Shown here: positions 13,008-21,851 of the stretch, piece by piece
How positions within the stretch are numbered: position 1 is the first letter of the stretch
Layout: the number at the start of each line of letters is the position of its first letter
NCBI RefSeq assembly: GCF_020524085.2
Contig: NZ_CP129016.1
Location: forward strand, 1,854,001 to 1,918,000
From: Halobacillus litoralis
Lineage (GTDB): Bacteria > Bacillota > Bacilli > Bacillales > Halobacillaceae
DNA: 64,000 nucleotides
Reading direction: 5' to 3'
The notes under the pieces: model-generated
The model's input: only the letters and a program-made list of their open reading frames with translations
What the model was told of the DNA's origin: nothing
The model's database searches: none
Position numbers and translations under genes: made by a program

Positions 13008-13753
13008 GTTGTCACAACCTTTATATTCGTTTTCTTACGATAGTCATCAATAGCTGTTCCGTTGTAGTTTGTAATGATTTCTGCTTCCGATAGATCAGAA
13101 AATTTCATGAAAGAAACATTTTCAAATTTGGAATGATCGACAAGTACGTAACGATTCTTCGATAAATTCAATGTCATTTGTTTGATTGCAGCTTCTTCGG
13201 GATCCGGTGTTGTGTATCCATCATCTATTGTGACTCCGTTTGCACCCATAAAGCATTGATCAAAGCGGTATTGTTGTAAGTTTTGAATCGCACCGGCACC
13301 GACGACTGCTCCTGTCTGGTGTTTGACCAGTCCACCTAGGATGTAGGTTTTGATATGGTGAGTGTTTAAGGCATCCAGATGACTTAATCCATTCGTTACA
13401 ACGATGATATTTTTCTCTTTAAGGAGTGGAATCATCTCATAAGTCGTTGATCCAGCATCGATGAAAATACAATCCCCATCTTGGACGAGAGAGGCTGCGA
13501 ATTGAGCGATTGCCTGCTTTTCACTGTGGAACTTCGTGATTTTTTCACCCATGGTTGGTTCTTCACTTGCTGAGCTTGGTAGCGATGCACCCCCATGGAC
13601 GCGTCTTAAAAGACCTTGTTCCTCCAGCTGGTCCAGATCACGGCGGATTGTTGATTCTGAGGCCCCTGTCACTTCGACTAAACGTTTAATTTTTGCTGTA
13701 TGATTGTTTTTGACAGTTTTTAGTATGAGTTGTTGGCGTTCTGGTGTAAGCAT
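13004..13753 (-). CDS. fruR: Fructose operon repressor FruR, DeoR family
   Basis: A 249-residue DeoR-family regulator. It has an N-terminal helix-turn-helix (VTGASESTIRRDLDQLEEQG, then LLRRVHGGA) and a C-terminal sugar-phosphate sensor domain (DAGSTTYEM, VTNGL, GAN). FruR proteins repress fru operons and are released by fructose-1-phosphate (family knowledge). It is the first gene of fruR-fruK-fruA(-ptsH-ptsI) and has a good ribosome site (aaggagtg). Repeated atca boxes upstream are plausible autoregulatory operators. Confidence 0.93.
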   Translation of the reverse strand: MLTPERQQLILKTVKNNHTAKIKRLVEVTGASESTIRRDLDQLEEQGLLRRVHGGASLPSSASEEPTMGEKITKFHSEKQAIAQFAASLVQDGDCIFIDAGSTTYEMIPLLKEKNIIVVTNGLSHLDALNTHHIKTYILGGLVKHQTGAVVGAGAIQNLQQYRFDQCFMGANGVTIDDGYTTPDPEEAAIKQMTLNLSKNRYVLVDHSKFENVSFMKFSDLSEAEIITNYNGTAIDDYRKKTNIKVVTT

Positions 13754-13785
13754 GTTCCTACACTCCTTGCTTGTTGTCTATATCC

Positions 13786-13850
13786 ATAATAAAAGAAAAC
13801 CCTTACAAAAATCAACCATAAACTATCAAAAACAATCAAATTCAATCATT
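13786..13850 (-). promoter_or_regulatory. fru operon promoter with phased repeat boxes (putative FruR operator)
   Basis: On the minus strand TTGATT (13815-13810), an 18-bp gap and TATTAT (13791-13786) form a plausible sigma-A promoter 33 bp before fruR. On the plus strand 'atca' boxes occur at 13811, 13825, 13835 and 13845. The last three are exactly 10 bp apart, one helical turn, as expected for a DeoR-type repressor binding as a multimer. The first box overlaps the -35. Binding is inferred. Confidence 0.5.
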
Positions 13851-14044
13851 AGTATTCATTAAGGCTGAGAATAAATAGGGAGAGTTTGTTTTGTGGGGTC
13901 TTGCAGACGTGCATGTCCCGCGCATTCAATGACATAAGGACTTACGAATTCTCTCATTTAATATGTTCAAAACAACCAATGAATAATTCCTTCTTTAAAT
14001 TATTCCATCACTTGAGTCATACCCTATTGGGATAAAGAATTAGC
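13851..14044. other. Non-coding stretch between fruR and secG
   Basis: Together with the fru and secG promoters this makes a gap of about 360 bp between divergent genes. I find no credible reading frame; ccctattggg (about 14022-14031) is the only small palindrome I notice. Confidence 0.5.
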
Positions 14045-14073
14045 TTGCTGAGGAAAGGCTTTTATGCTACATT
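14045..14073 (+). promoter_or_regulatory. Putative secG promoter
   Basis: TTGCTG, 17-bp spacer, TACATT, located 43 bp before the secG ATG; sigma-A-like. Confidence 0.45.
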
Positions 14074-14115
14074 TAAACTAGTTATCTGTACGTTTTTAGG
14101 AGGTGTGGGCACATC

Positions 14116-14349
14116 ATGGAAACACTTGCGATTACTTTATTAACCATCAATACGATTGCAATGATCGTCCTTGTACTATTGCAATCTGGAAAAAGTGCCG
14201 GTCTTTCAGGAGCGATTTCTGGCGGAGCGGAACAACTATTTGGGAAGCAGAAAGCGCGGGGAATTGACGCAGTGTTGCACAAAGCAACGGTAGTAACAGG
14301 CGTTCTTTTCTTTGTATTAGCTTTCTTAACTGCATATGTCCTCGGTTAA
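14116..14349 (+). CDS. secG: Preprotein translocase subunit SecG
   Basis: A 77-residue membrane protein of the SecYEG channel. Two hydrophobic helices (about residues 2-20 and 54-75) flank the conserved cytoplasmic loop [20 protein letters not shown] followed by [10 protein letters not shown] ribosome site (aggaggtg) precedes the ATG. It heads the secG-est-rnr-smpB-ssrA gene order typical of Bacillaceae, although here a strong terminator and a 0.5-kb repeat separate it from the esterase. Confidence 0.95.
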   Translation: METLAITLLTINTIAMIVLVLLQSGKSAGLSGAISGGAEQLFGKQKARGIDAVLHKATVVTGVLFFVLAFLTAYVLG

Positions 14350-14352
14350 TCC

Positions 14353-14389
14353 AAAAACTGCGCTTCATAAAATGAAGCGCAGTTTTTTT
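14353..14389 (+). terminator. Terminator after secG
   Basis: Sixteen-bp stem aaaaactgcgcttcat / atgaagcgcagttttt with a 3-nt loop and a T-run, directly after the secG stop. Confidence 0.93.
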
Positions 14390-14421
14390 ATGCTCACTTA
14401 CTCGAACCTATCCTGCTCAAT

Positions 14422-14965
14422 AGCTCCCGATTGTGGAAGACTCAGTTTCGAGACTTTTGATGAGTGGATGGGGCTGCGGGGAATAACTCGCTTTCCGCGG
14501 GAGCGCGGTGAGCCTCCTCGGACTGCGTCCTGTGGGGTCTCACCCTGCACTTTTTTCCCGCAGGAGTCTCGCCATTCCCCTCCGCCATATAAGTATATTG
14601 AAACCACTTACGGGAAAAGGAGCTTTTTTCTACAAGGAAAGTAAAGCAACATCCATATTTTAACCGCTATTATGAATGAAAAAGCTTGTTATAGAGTCTT
14701 TAGCTTTTATGACTATAAAATTAGAATTCATCAAAGATACTTTTAATCAGCAAGGGGTTCGTTTCTCTCCTACGTCGAAAGGGGTGGCTGGGAAGCTGCG
14801 AGACTCCCGTGGGGAGAAAGGAGATAGACGAGATCCCGCAGGGCGGTAGCCCGAGGAAGCTCGGCGCTCCCCCACAGGAAAGCGAGTTGCTTCCCGACCA
14901 CCCCTGACGCTCAACGCAGTGAACGAACCACGGAACATCTCCAAATCGAGTCTTACACAATCCTG
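14422..14965 (+). repeat. Composite inverted repeat element, copy 1
   Basis: Two GC-rich structured halves in opposite orientation. The left half (about 14422-14612) starts AGCTCCCGATTGTGGAAGAC and contains ctcgctttccgcggg, gagcctcctcgg and ggtctcacc. The right half (about 14745-14965) ends GAGTCTTACACAATCCTG and, read on the minus strand, has the same landmarks (ctcgctttcc, gcttcctcgg, gcgggatctcg, gggagtctcgc). Each half folds on itself, for example ggggtggctgggaagc with gcttcccgaccacccc. The AT-rich middle (about 14613-14744) has no gene. Element 2 matches both halves closely. Short frames inside it are not genes. Confidence 0.85.
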
Positions 14966-15106
14966 CTATTCAGCTGAAAAACAGGGGGAGACGCTTGTTC
15001 AGGTTCAAAATGTGCCAGGGGAACTTAATTTTGGTAAAATAGAATACATTGCACTTTAGAATGAAATCTTAAAAACAGGACATAGATGAAGTAAGGAGAG
15101 AATGAC

Positions 15107-15851
15107 ATGAAAATTAAACAACCTCAGCCATTTACGTTTGAGGAAGGAGAACGTGCGGTATTATTACTACATGGATTTACTGGCCATTCTGCCGATGTGC
15201 GGATGCTTGGCCGTTTTTTACAAAAGCACGGCTATACATCTCACGCTCCGATTTATGCTGGGCATGGAAAAGAGCTTGAAGCATTGATCGAAGCAAGGCC
15301 CGAGGACTGGTGGGCGGATGTTCAGAATGCCTTGAATCATTTGCGTGAACTCGGCTATCAGAAAATTGCCGTCGCAGGCTTGTCCCTTGGAGGTGTCCTT
15401 GGCTTAAAGCTTGCTTATTCGGAGCCTATTAAAGGAATCATTACCATGTGTTCGCCGATGTTTTTTGATAATGAGAAACAATTGACCCAAGGGTTTGAAT
15501 TTAAAGCGAGACAGTACAAACAATTAGAAGGAAAAGATAAAGAAACCATTGATCGCGAAGTACAGGAACTTCTCAGTGAATCAGAAGAGATGTTTAAGCA
15601 GTTGGGCGGGTTCATTACGGAAGTCCATGATGAAGTCGATCAAATTTACACGCCCACTTTTGTTGTACAAGCAGAAAATGATGAAATGATTAACACAGAA
15701 AGTGCAAACTATATTTATGAACAAGTAGAAGCCGATAAAAAAAGATATTAAATGGTACAAAAACTCTGGCCATGTAATCACGATGGATAAGGAAAAAGAG
15801 CAGTTGCACGAAGACGTCCTCGCTTTCCTTGAGTCTCTGGACTGGTCATGA
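15107..15851 (+). CDS. est: Carboxylesterase, Est30/YvaK type (frameshift near the 3' end)
   Basis: An alpha/beta-hydrolase of about 247 residues when repaired. It has the oxyanion region [16 protein letters not shown], the nucleophile elbow [15 protein letters not shown], catalytic Asp in [15 protein letters not shown] and catalytic His in NSGHVITMD. The frame is broken at an A7 run (15737-15743): as given it stops after EADKKRY, before the catalytic His. Removing one A continues as [17 protein letters not shown] to the stop at 15851. Family members hydrolyse short- to medium-chain esters. It sits between secG and rnr as in B. subtilis. Probably an intact gene with a sequencing indel. Confidence 0.88.
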
Positions 15852-15891
15852 CCATAGAGTGTTGTCCTTCATTTAAGAGGAGGTATGTCAA

Positions 15892-18180
15892 TTGAGTATA
15901 GAATTGAAACAGCAAATTTTAGACTTTTTCAAAGAAACAGCATCAAAACCACTATCTGTACAAGAGCTTGAAGATACGTTGGAACTTGGGAGTTCTGATG
16001 AATTCAAGGACCTCATGAAGGCATTGAATGAGCTTGAGGAAGAGGGAGAGCTTGTCCGGACGCGTAAAAACCGCTTTGGTCTTCCGGAAAAAATGAACCT
16101 GATTCGTGGGCGTATTCAAATGCATGCGAAAGGGTTCGCTTTTCTGATTCCTGATGAGGAGGATAAGGATGATGTGTATATTCATCATTCCGATCTTCAT
16201 TCAGCCATGAACAATGATAAAGTCCTCGTTCGTATTGAGAAACGGAAAGAGGATGGGACGCGGCCGGAAGGTACAGTTATCCGTATTTTGGAAAGAGCTA
16301 CGACGCGTGTCGTTGGAACATACGAATCCAGCCGCAATTTCGGTTTTGTTATTGCCGATGATAAGCGGATTCCAAATGATATCTTTATTCCGAAGAGCCA
16401 GAATAACGGGGCGATTGATGGACATAAAGTCATTGTTAATATTACGAAGTTCCCTGAAGATAGAATGAGTGCTGAAGGGGAAATCGTAGAAATCCTTGGT
16501 CATAAAAATGATCCGGGCATTGATATCATCTCCATCATTTATAAACATGGCATTAAAGTGGACTTTCCTGAGGAAGTATTGCAGCAAGCGGCAGACACGC
16601 CGGATGAAATTCACCCAGACGAAATCAAGAACCGCCGCGATCTGCGTGATGAAATGATCGTGACAATCGATGGAGCAGACGCTAAGGACCTTGATGATGC
16701 CGTCATGGTCAAAAAGCTTGATAATGGAAACTATAAGCTCGGCGTTTCCATTGCCGACGTCACCTATTATGTGAAAGAAGGCTCTCCTATTGATCAGGAA
16801 GCGAGAGAACGTGCAACGAGTGTGTATTTAGTGGATCGTGTGATTCCGATGATTCCGCACCGTTTATCCAATGGGATCTGTTCCTTGAATCCTCAAGTGG
16901 ATCGACTGACATTGACCTGTGAAATGGAAATCAACAGCCATGGAGAAGTCGTGAACCACGAAATATTCCAAAGTGTCATTAAGACTAATGAACGAATGAC
17001 CTATAAAGATGTGAACAGCATTCTACAGGACGAAGATCCTGAATTGATTAAAAGATATGAAGAACTTGTGCCGATGTTCAGAGATATGGAGAAGCTTGCA
17101 AGTATCTTAAGAGGAAAAAGAATGGGGCGCGGCGCCATTGATTTTGACTTTAAAGAAGCTGGCGTTGTCGTTGATGAAGAAGGTAAAGCAGTCGACGTCC
17201 GCTTGCGTGAGCGTTCTGTCGCCGAACGTTTAATTGAAGAATTTATGTTGGCTGCGAACGAAACCGTAGCGGAGCATTTCCACTGGATGGATGTTCCGTT
17301 CATTCACCGTATCCACCAGGACCCGGATGAAGATAAGCTTCAGAACTTTTTCGAATTTGTTGCCAATATGGGGTATTCAGTTAAAGGAACGGCGGACAAT
17401 GTTCATCCGCAGGCTTTGCAGAAGGTGTTAGAAGAAGTGAAGGGTACACAGGAAGATATGATTATTTCGAAGTTGATGCTGCGTTCCATGCAGCAGGCGA
17501 AGTATGACCCTCAAGGTCTCGGTCACTTCGGACTGGCAACAGATTTCTACACACATTTCACGTCTCCAATCAGACGATATCCCGACTTGATCGTCCACCG
17601 TCTGATCCGTACTTATTTGGTTGAAGAAAAGTTGGATTATAAGACGCGGAAACACTGGAAAGATCAAATGCCTGAAATCGCCCGCCATTCTTCCGAAATG
17701 GAGCGAGCTGCAGTTGATGCCGAACGGGAAACGGATGACCTGAAGAAGGCTGAATTCATGCAGGATAAAATCGGTGAAGAATATGAAGGGGTCATCAGCT
17801 CAGTGACCAGTTTCGGAATGTTTGTTGAACTTCCGAATACGGTTGAAGGACTGGTTCACGTGAGTACATTGACTGACGATTATTATCACTATCATGAAAA
17901 ACAGTATGCCATGATTGGTGAACGTACCGGCAATGTTTACCGTATCGGTGATGAAGTAACCATCAAGGTGACGAACGTCAATATTGAAGAGCGGGTCGTG
18001 GATTTCGAAATTGATGGGATGAAACCGAGAAAAGAGCGGAAACGCCCAGAGCGTCCGAAACAGATCAAGTCCAAAGGTCCGGATCGGAAAAAAGATAAAA
18101 AGAAAAACAAACAAAAAGGAAACAAACCTTTTTACAGAAACAAAGGCGTCCCTAAAAAAGGAAGCAAAAAGAAAAAATAA
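15892..18180 (+). CDS. rnr: Ribonuclease R
   Basis: A 3'-to-5' exoribonuclease that degrades structured RNA and works with SmpB-tmRNA in clearing faulty mRNAs. The 762-residue protein has an N-terminal winged helix (about 1-65), cold-shock domains (about 70-220), the RNB catalytic domain with its Asp cluster in [15 protein letters not shown] (about 262-276), an S1 domain (about 625-710; [19 protein letters not shown]) and a Lys-rich tail. The start is TTG at 15892, 8 bp after aagaggaggt. rnr lies upstream of smpB and ssrA, with two minus-strand genes intervening here. Confidence 0.97.
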   Translation: MSIELKQQILDFFKETASKPLSVQELEDTLELGSSDEFKDLMKALNELEEEGELVRTRKNRFGLPEKMNLIRGRIQMHAKGFAFLIPDEEDKDDVYIHHSDLHSAMNNDKVLVRIEKRKEDGTRPEGTVIRILERATTRVVGTYESSRNFGFVIADDKRIPNDIFIPKSQNNGAIDGHKVIVNITKFPEDRMSAEGEIVEILGHKNDPGIDIISIIYKHGIKVDFPEEVLQQAADTPDEIHPDEIKNRRDLRDEMIVTIDGADAKDLDDAVMVKKLDNGNYKLGVSIADVTYYVKEGSPIDQEARERATSVYLVDRVIPMIPHRLSNGICSLNPQVDRLTLTCEMEINSHGEVVNHEIFQSVIKTNERMTYKDVNSILQDEDPELIKRYEELVPMFRDMEKLASILRGKRMGRGAIDFDFKEAGVVVDEEGKAVDVRLRERSVAERLIEEFMLAANETVAEHFHWMDVPFIHRIHQDPDEDKLQNFFEFVANMGYSVKGTADNVHPQALQKVLEEVKGTQEDMIISKLMLRSMQQAKYDPQGLGHFGLATDFYTHFTSPIRRYPDLIVHRLIRTYLVEEKLDYKTRKHWKDQMPEIARHSSEMERAAVDAERETDDLKKAEFMQDKIGEEYEGVISSVTSFGMFVELPNTVEGLVHVSTLTDDYYHYHEKQYAMIGERTGNVYRIGDEVTIKVTNVNIEERVVDFEIDGMKPRKERKRPERPKQIKSKGPDRKKDKKKNKQKGNKPFYRNKGVPKKGSKKKK

Positions 18181-18213
18181 AAAAAACGCGCGAATGATTT
18201 CGCGCGTTTTTTT
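18181..18213. terminator. Bidirectional terminator after rnr
   Basis: Stem aaaaaacgcgcgaa / ttcgcgcgtttttt with a 4-nt loop, flanked by A- and T-runs; serves rnr and the convergent gene at 18223. Confidence 0.92.
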
Positions 18214-18222
18214 AGTGATGTT

Positions 18223-18642
18223 TTATGCACTAATTGTATTTTGAACAGTGGCTACATCCTGCTCATTCAAGTACCGTGCGGAATTAGCAAGGTCCAGATT
18301 TACGAAACGGGCCCATTGAGATAATTCATCTTCTTCCACCAGGTGATTGTTCATGATGCTGCCTTTGTTTTCAGAGCAAATGTGATAAGAAACAAAAAGT
18401 TTCCCCTGCATCAATTCGCGATCATGAGAGACAGAAACAATCGTCCATTGATCTTTATTTGTTTGTTCCCAATCAGAAGCGAGAGCATCCTCTGTGGTTA
18501 AAGAGTAAAAAGTTGGTTCATTATGATCAAAGAAAACAATCTTACCTTTTTCATCTTTTACAATATATCCGGAATTCTTCCATGTATGACGTTCCAAAGC
18601 ATGACCTTCATCTAGTAGCTGTACGGCTTGCATAAAGTTCAT
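18223..18642 (-). CDS. DUF2829 (Tad2/MW1434-like) domain protein
   Basis: A 139-residue soluble protein. Residues 1-70 resemble the DUF2829 fold: MNFMQAVQLLDEGHALERHTW, then YIVKDEKGKIVF and the typical ending YSLTTEDALASDWEQT. Phage members of this family include the Thoeris inhibitor Tad2, which sequesters signalling nucleotides. The C-terminal half (about 75-139; SQWARFVNLDLANSARYL) is not part of the usual short phage protein, and I do not recognise it. It stands alone between rnr and an acetyltransferase gene, with no phage genes nearby. The domain call is from pattern memory and is moderately secure; the function is unknown. Confidence 0.55.
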   Translation of the reverse strand: MNFMQAVQLLDEGHALERHTWKNSGYIVKDEKGKIVFFDHNEPTFYSLTTEDALASDWEQTNKDQWTIVSVSHDRELMQGKLFVSYHICSENKGSIMNNHLVEEDELSQWARFVNLDLANSARYLNEQDVATVQNTISA

Positions 18643-18736
18643 AGTCTTTAATCCTTTCTTGCGTTAAAATTTTTCCTTTAGAGGATTCTAAATACTATGA
18701 AGGAGCTTGTCAATATATGCTGGAGATTTCTTATAA

Positions 18737-19604
18737 TTATGCCTTTTTCCAAGTGCCGTAAAGGATCCATGGTTCCTGGACATCATAGGGGGAGAGTTCA
18801 GGTATGTTCTTGAAGCCCTGGTCCGAAAAGTCAATCCAGCAACCGACATTATCCGGGTTGTTGTTCCAATGGTGGAGGACAGTTTCAAAAAAGCCCGGTT
18901 GATCATAATGATCGTCCCAGAAGTATTTGACATGAGAGTAATCGTATTTTTTTGTATCATTTTTTATAATGACGAACCGACTTTGATCAGGATTCTCAAA
19001 AAAAGGAACATGCCTGCAAATAATCATCGGTGAAAAGCGCCTCATCAAAAGGGAAGGGGTAGTAGCATTCGTATGGAAATGTATCCAAGGCGTTTTCTTT
19101 TAAACCTGTCAGCAGGTCCCGCTTCCTTTTCAAACCATCGACTGGCTTCCATACAGGACCTGGCGTATGTCCTGCCAATAAATCAGGGTGTTTTAAAGTC
19201 AGGTAGTGAATAATTGGTCCTTGATCGATCCCGAGTTTTTCAAGGACACGTCGTGCAGATAGATTTCCAAGGTGTGTGTTCGCGCCGATCCAGCTAACTC
19301 TAGGGTCTTTTTTTAATTGATCAACCACAGGTTTGAGCAGTTCCGTGGCATTTCCTTTCAATTGAAAACGTCGATCACTTCTCAGACGGCCGAGCATAGC
19401 GAATTTATCCTTACCGAATAAGCTGTAGCCGCCAACCGCAAGCATTTGTCCATTTTGAAAAAGACCGAAGAGTTCATGACTGTCAGAAGTGACGAGTCGG
19501 TCAAAAATCCGAACCACATAGTCGTCTTCAATCCCTGTATCCATTTCTTTGAGGGTCGGATAATCTTCAATCGTTAAGGGTTTTACATTCATGACTTGTT
19601 CCAT
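18737..19604 (-). CDS. GNAT-family acetyltransferase-like protein (frameshifted)
   Basis: When repaired, a protein of about 288 residues. The N-terminal half looks like a GNAT N-acetyltransferase (LFGLFQNGQMLAVGGYSLFG, GRLRSDRRFQLKGNATELL, NLSARRVLEKLG). The C-terminal part (FWDDHYDQPGFFETVLHHW...YDVQEPWILYGTW) continues the same domain family. The frame breaks at an A7 run (18998-19004, T7 in coding sense): one base fewer joins QACSFF to ENPDQSRFVIIKND. The start ATG at 19604 has aaaggag upstream; a hairpin (agcgtgtg / cacacgct, about 19624-19651) lies in the leader. Substrate unknown. Confidence 0.72.
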
Positions 19605-19705
19605 GGGGTGTATCTCCTTTATCAAGCGTGTGCAACTTAATATTCTCACACGCTGACAGAAAAAGTCTATTCAGAAAGATTAGACTTCATCACGCTTGAT
19701 ATCAA

Positions 19706-19734
19706 TTGGAAATGCTTATGAGTTTTGGTACAAT
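19706..19734 (+). promoter_or_regulatory. smpB promoter
   Basis: TTGGAA, exact 17-bp spacer, TACAAT; 29 bp before the smpB start codon. Confidence 0.6.
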
Positions 19735-19762
19735 GAAGGGACGCAACAGAGGAGGAAAAGGT

Positions 19763-20227
19763 ATGCCAAGAGGACATGGAAAAACATTAGCTCAAAATAA
19801 AAAAGCCCGTCACGATTTCGCCATAGAAGAAACGTTTGAAGCAGGAATCGTCTTACAGGGGACAGAAATCAAATCGATCCGTAATGGACGTTTGAACTTG
19901 AAAGACAGCTTTGCCCGTATCCATAAAGGGGAAGTGTATTTGCACAACATGCACATTTCTCCATATGAGCAGGGGAATATCTACAACCATGAACCGACAC
20001 GGGCCCGTAAGCTGTTGCTGCACCGAAAAGAAATCAATCAGCTGATCGGTCAAACCCAGCAAAAAGGTTATTCTTTAGTACCATTGAAAGTGTATATTAA
20101 AAATGGTGTGGCTAAAGTGCTTGTTGGAGTTGGTCGAGGCAAGAAGAAATATGATAAACGAGAAGACTTGAAGCGTAAACAGCAGAAGCGTGAGATCGAC
20201 CGAGCAATCAAGGACAGCCTTCGCTAA
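19763..20227 (+). CDS. smpB: SsrA-binding protein SmpB
   Basis: A 154-residue protein that binds tmRNA and brings it to stalled ribosomes. It has [22 protein letters not shown], the RNA-binding core [21 protein letters not shown], the HISPYEQGN and [12 protein letters not shown] motifs, and the basic C-terminal tail [18 protein letters not shown] that enters the decoding centre. I chose the ATG at 19763 with aggagg just upstream; an in-frame upstream ATG would add 19 atypical residues. It lies 97 bp before its partner RNA gene ssrA. Confidence 0.97.
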   Translation: MPRGHGKTLAQNKKARHDFAIEETFEAGIVLQGTEIKSIRNGRLNLKDSFARIHKGEVYLHNMHISPYEQGNIYNHEPTRARKLLLHRKEINQLIGQTQQKGYSLVPLKVYIKNGVAKVLVGVGRGKKKYDKREDLKRKQQKREIDRAIKDSLR

Positions 20228-20237
20228 CAGCTGCCTC

Positions 20238-20265
20238 TTGAAAAATATTATATTTCTGCTATAAT
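20238..20265 (+). promoter_or_regulatory. ssrA promoter
   Basis: TTGAAA, 16-bp spacer, TATAAT, directly after smpB. Transcription would start about 50 bp before the mature tmRNA 5' end, leaving a short leader to be trimmed. Confidence 0.7.
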
Positions 20266-20324
20266 AATATTTGTCGTCAACACGACATGGATCAACAGCT
20301 TGACTGTTATCCCTTAATCCTAAC

Positions 20325-20687
20325 GGGGACGTTACGGATTCGACGGGGATAGGTCGAGCTCGGGTTGCGAGTCGAGCGACGCCTCGTAAAACCGTCATTT
20401 GCCTAAATATAACTGGCGAATCTAACGAAAACCTAGCTGTAGCTGCGTAAGTAGTCTATAGCTGATCCTTCCTGGCATCGCCCATGTGCTAGATGAAGGG
20501 TCTCAAACTAAAGTGGGCTACGCGTTTTTCCACCGCCTGAGGAAAAACGAAGAGAACAATCAGGCTAGCTCCTCGGAAGCCTGTTGGTAGGCTGAAGAGG
20601 CAGTGAATGATAATATATCAACTACGCTCGTAGAAGCCCGAGTGCCGATATCTCCGGACGTGGGTTCGACTCCCACCGTCTCCACCA
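20325..20687 (+). ncRNA. ssrA: Transfer-messenger RNA (tmRNA)
   Basis: The RNA rescues ribosomes stalled on broken mRNAs and tags the nascent protein. The 5' end ggggacgttacggattcgac and the 3' end ggttcgactcccaccgtctc plus cacca form the tRNA-Ala-like part; the 3' CCA is encoded. After the resume point, codons at 20415-20450 read G-E-S-N-E-N-L-A-V-A-A then TAA, giving the tag (A)GESNENLAVAA, which ends in the usual AA degradation signal. Pseudoknot segments follow. Length 363 nt is normal for Bacillaceae. Confidence 0.98.
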
Positions 20688-20710
20688 ATACATACATTGG
20701 TGGTTTTTTT
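20682..20710 (+). terminator. Terminator of ssrA
   Basis: Stem ccaccaat / attggtgg followed by seven T. The left arm includes the tmRNA 3' CCACCA. Confidence 0.85.
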
Positions 20711-20737
20711 ATGCTCAAAATAAAATAACCATAATAT

Positions 20738-20778
20738 GTAAGACCTGGTCACCCATTTTTTGGGTGACCAGGTCTTAC
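20738..20778. terminator. Long hairpin terminator after the deiminase-like gene
   Basis: A perfect 18-bp stem (gtaagacctggtcaccca with its complement) and a T5 loop. It lies just after the minus-strand gene at 20792. A hairpin with the same ACCAGGTCA-type core occurs at 49700-49738. Confidence 0.85.
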
Positions 20779-20791
20779 TTTATTTTCCATA

Positions 20792-21733
20792 TTACCTTCT
20801 TTCAATGGGTAAAGTCATACATCGGATTCCCCCGCCCCCTGCTTCCAATTCGTCCACATTCACTTCGATCAGCCGTTTCTTTTTCAGGCGTTCGTGATGG
20901 AAGATTTTTTTGTGGGCTTTTGAGCTAATCAACAATGTTTCAGGGTCTAGGTTTAAAAAGTTGATATCCGCTACCGTATGCTTTACTTCCTCTGTCCAAA
21001 TGATTTCATAACCGTGTCGCTTAAGAAATTCGTGCATCATGACATAGGACGATCCTGTGCAGGTTAAGACTTCAACAGGGAAATAGCGCATATAACTTTT
21101 GGCTAAGGCTATTCCTGCTCCTGCAATATTGAAATTCATGTCTAAGTGCATCGTGTCTCCGCGCCGAGGCAGGTCGATGATACCAACCTCAGAAAAACCG
21201 AGAGGAATAATCTTCTCTTTTAATGCTTTTGCGCTCTCGTAACTTGACCGCATTCCTACATTAATGAAGGCTGCATCCTTGTTTAAAACAAATACATCGC
21301 CATTCTCAAGCGCATTAGCTTTGTCATTTTCATGGATGGAATATTGTTCCTCGTCAAACCACTGTTCGAAAATTTTGTGGGCATGAAAATACTCTGGTCT
21401 TCTCATCGTGGTCCCCGCTTCACCCGGGATTACTTTATTACCGAAGACACAGGCTAGGTCTCTTACAAAAACGCGATTGATCAACTGTTCATGGAAGGCT
21501 TTCTCTTCTTCCTTGAGGTAAGTGGAATAGTCGACAACTTGGACTCCCTCTTTACTCATAGCCTCGACCATATGATCAAAACAGTGCTTCATTTTATTGC
21601 TATCCGCTGTTTTTTCCCAACGGATATCTGTTGCGGTTTGTTGATCAGGGACATGGAGAACGGAAGGTGTGCATACAACCACATTTTTAAGTTCATCGTA
21701 TTCATTCCAGCAATTAGGGTTCCAATTCATCAT
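20792..21733 (-). CDS. Arginine deiminase/amidinotransferase-fold guanidine-modifying enzyme
   Basis: A 313-residue protein of the guanidine-modifying superfamily (arginine deiminase, dimethylarginine hydrolase, amidinotransferase). It has FVRDLACVFG, the acidic motif ALENGDVF, the His-x-Asp motif DTMHLDMNFNIAG and the C-terminal nucleophile Cys in GGGGIRCMTLPIERR. The residues needed for attack on a guanidino group are therefore present; the substrate is unclear. The ATG at 21733 is 10 bp after aaggag; a GTG at 21742 is too close to the ribosome site. It is divergent from an amino-acid permease, which could supply its substrate. Confidence 0.82.
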   Translation of the reverse strand: MMNWNPNCWNEYDELKNVVVCTPSVLHVPDQQTATDIRWEKTADSNKMKHCFDHMVEAMSKEGVQVVDYSTYLKEEEKAFHEQLINRVFVRDLACVFGNKVIPGEAGTTMRRPEYFHAHKIFEQWFDEEQYSIHENDKANALENGDVFVLNKDAAFINVGMRSSYESAKALKEKIIPLGFSEVGIIDLPRRGDTMHLDMNFNIAGAGIALAKSYMRYFPVEVLTCTGSSYVMMHEFLKRHGYEIIWTEEVKHTVADINFLNLDPETLLISSKAHKKIFHHERLKKKRLIEVNVDELEAGGGGIRCMTLPIERR

Positions 21734-21851
21734 GAATGCCACGCTCCTTCTATATCTCTTGATACTTTCTCCTCAACTACATAAAACATTCTTCGTTTCA
21801 CACATAATCCTGGCAAATCCTTTCAAACTAAACGCAGAAGGAGGGGTGATC

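Noticed and set aside
14398..14960. Short open frames inside the GC-rich composite repeats (also at 31.5-32.5 kb)
   Set aside because: They follow the repeat sequence, lie on both strands, lack ribosome sites and code for low-complexity Arg/Ser/Pro-rich strings.
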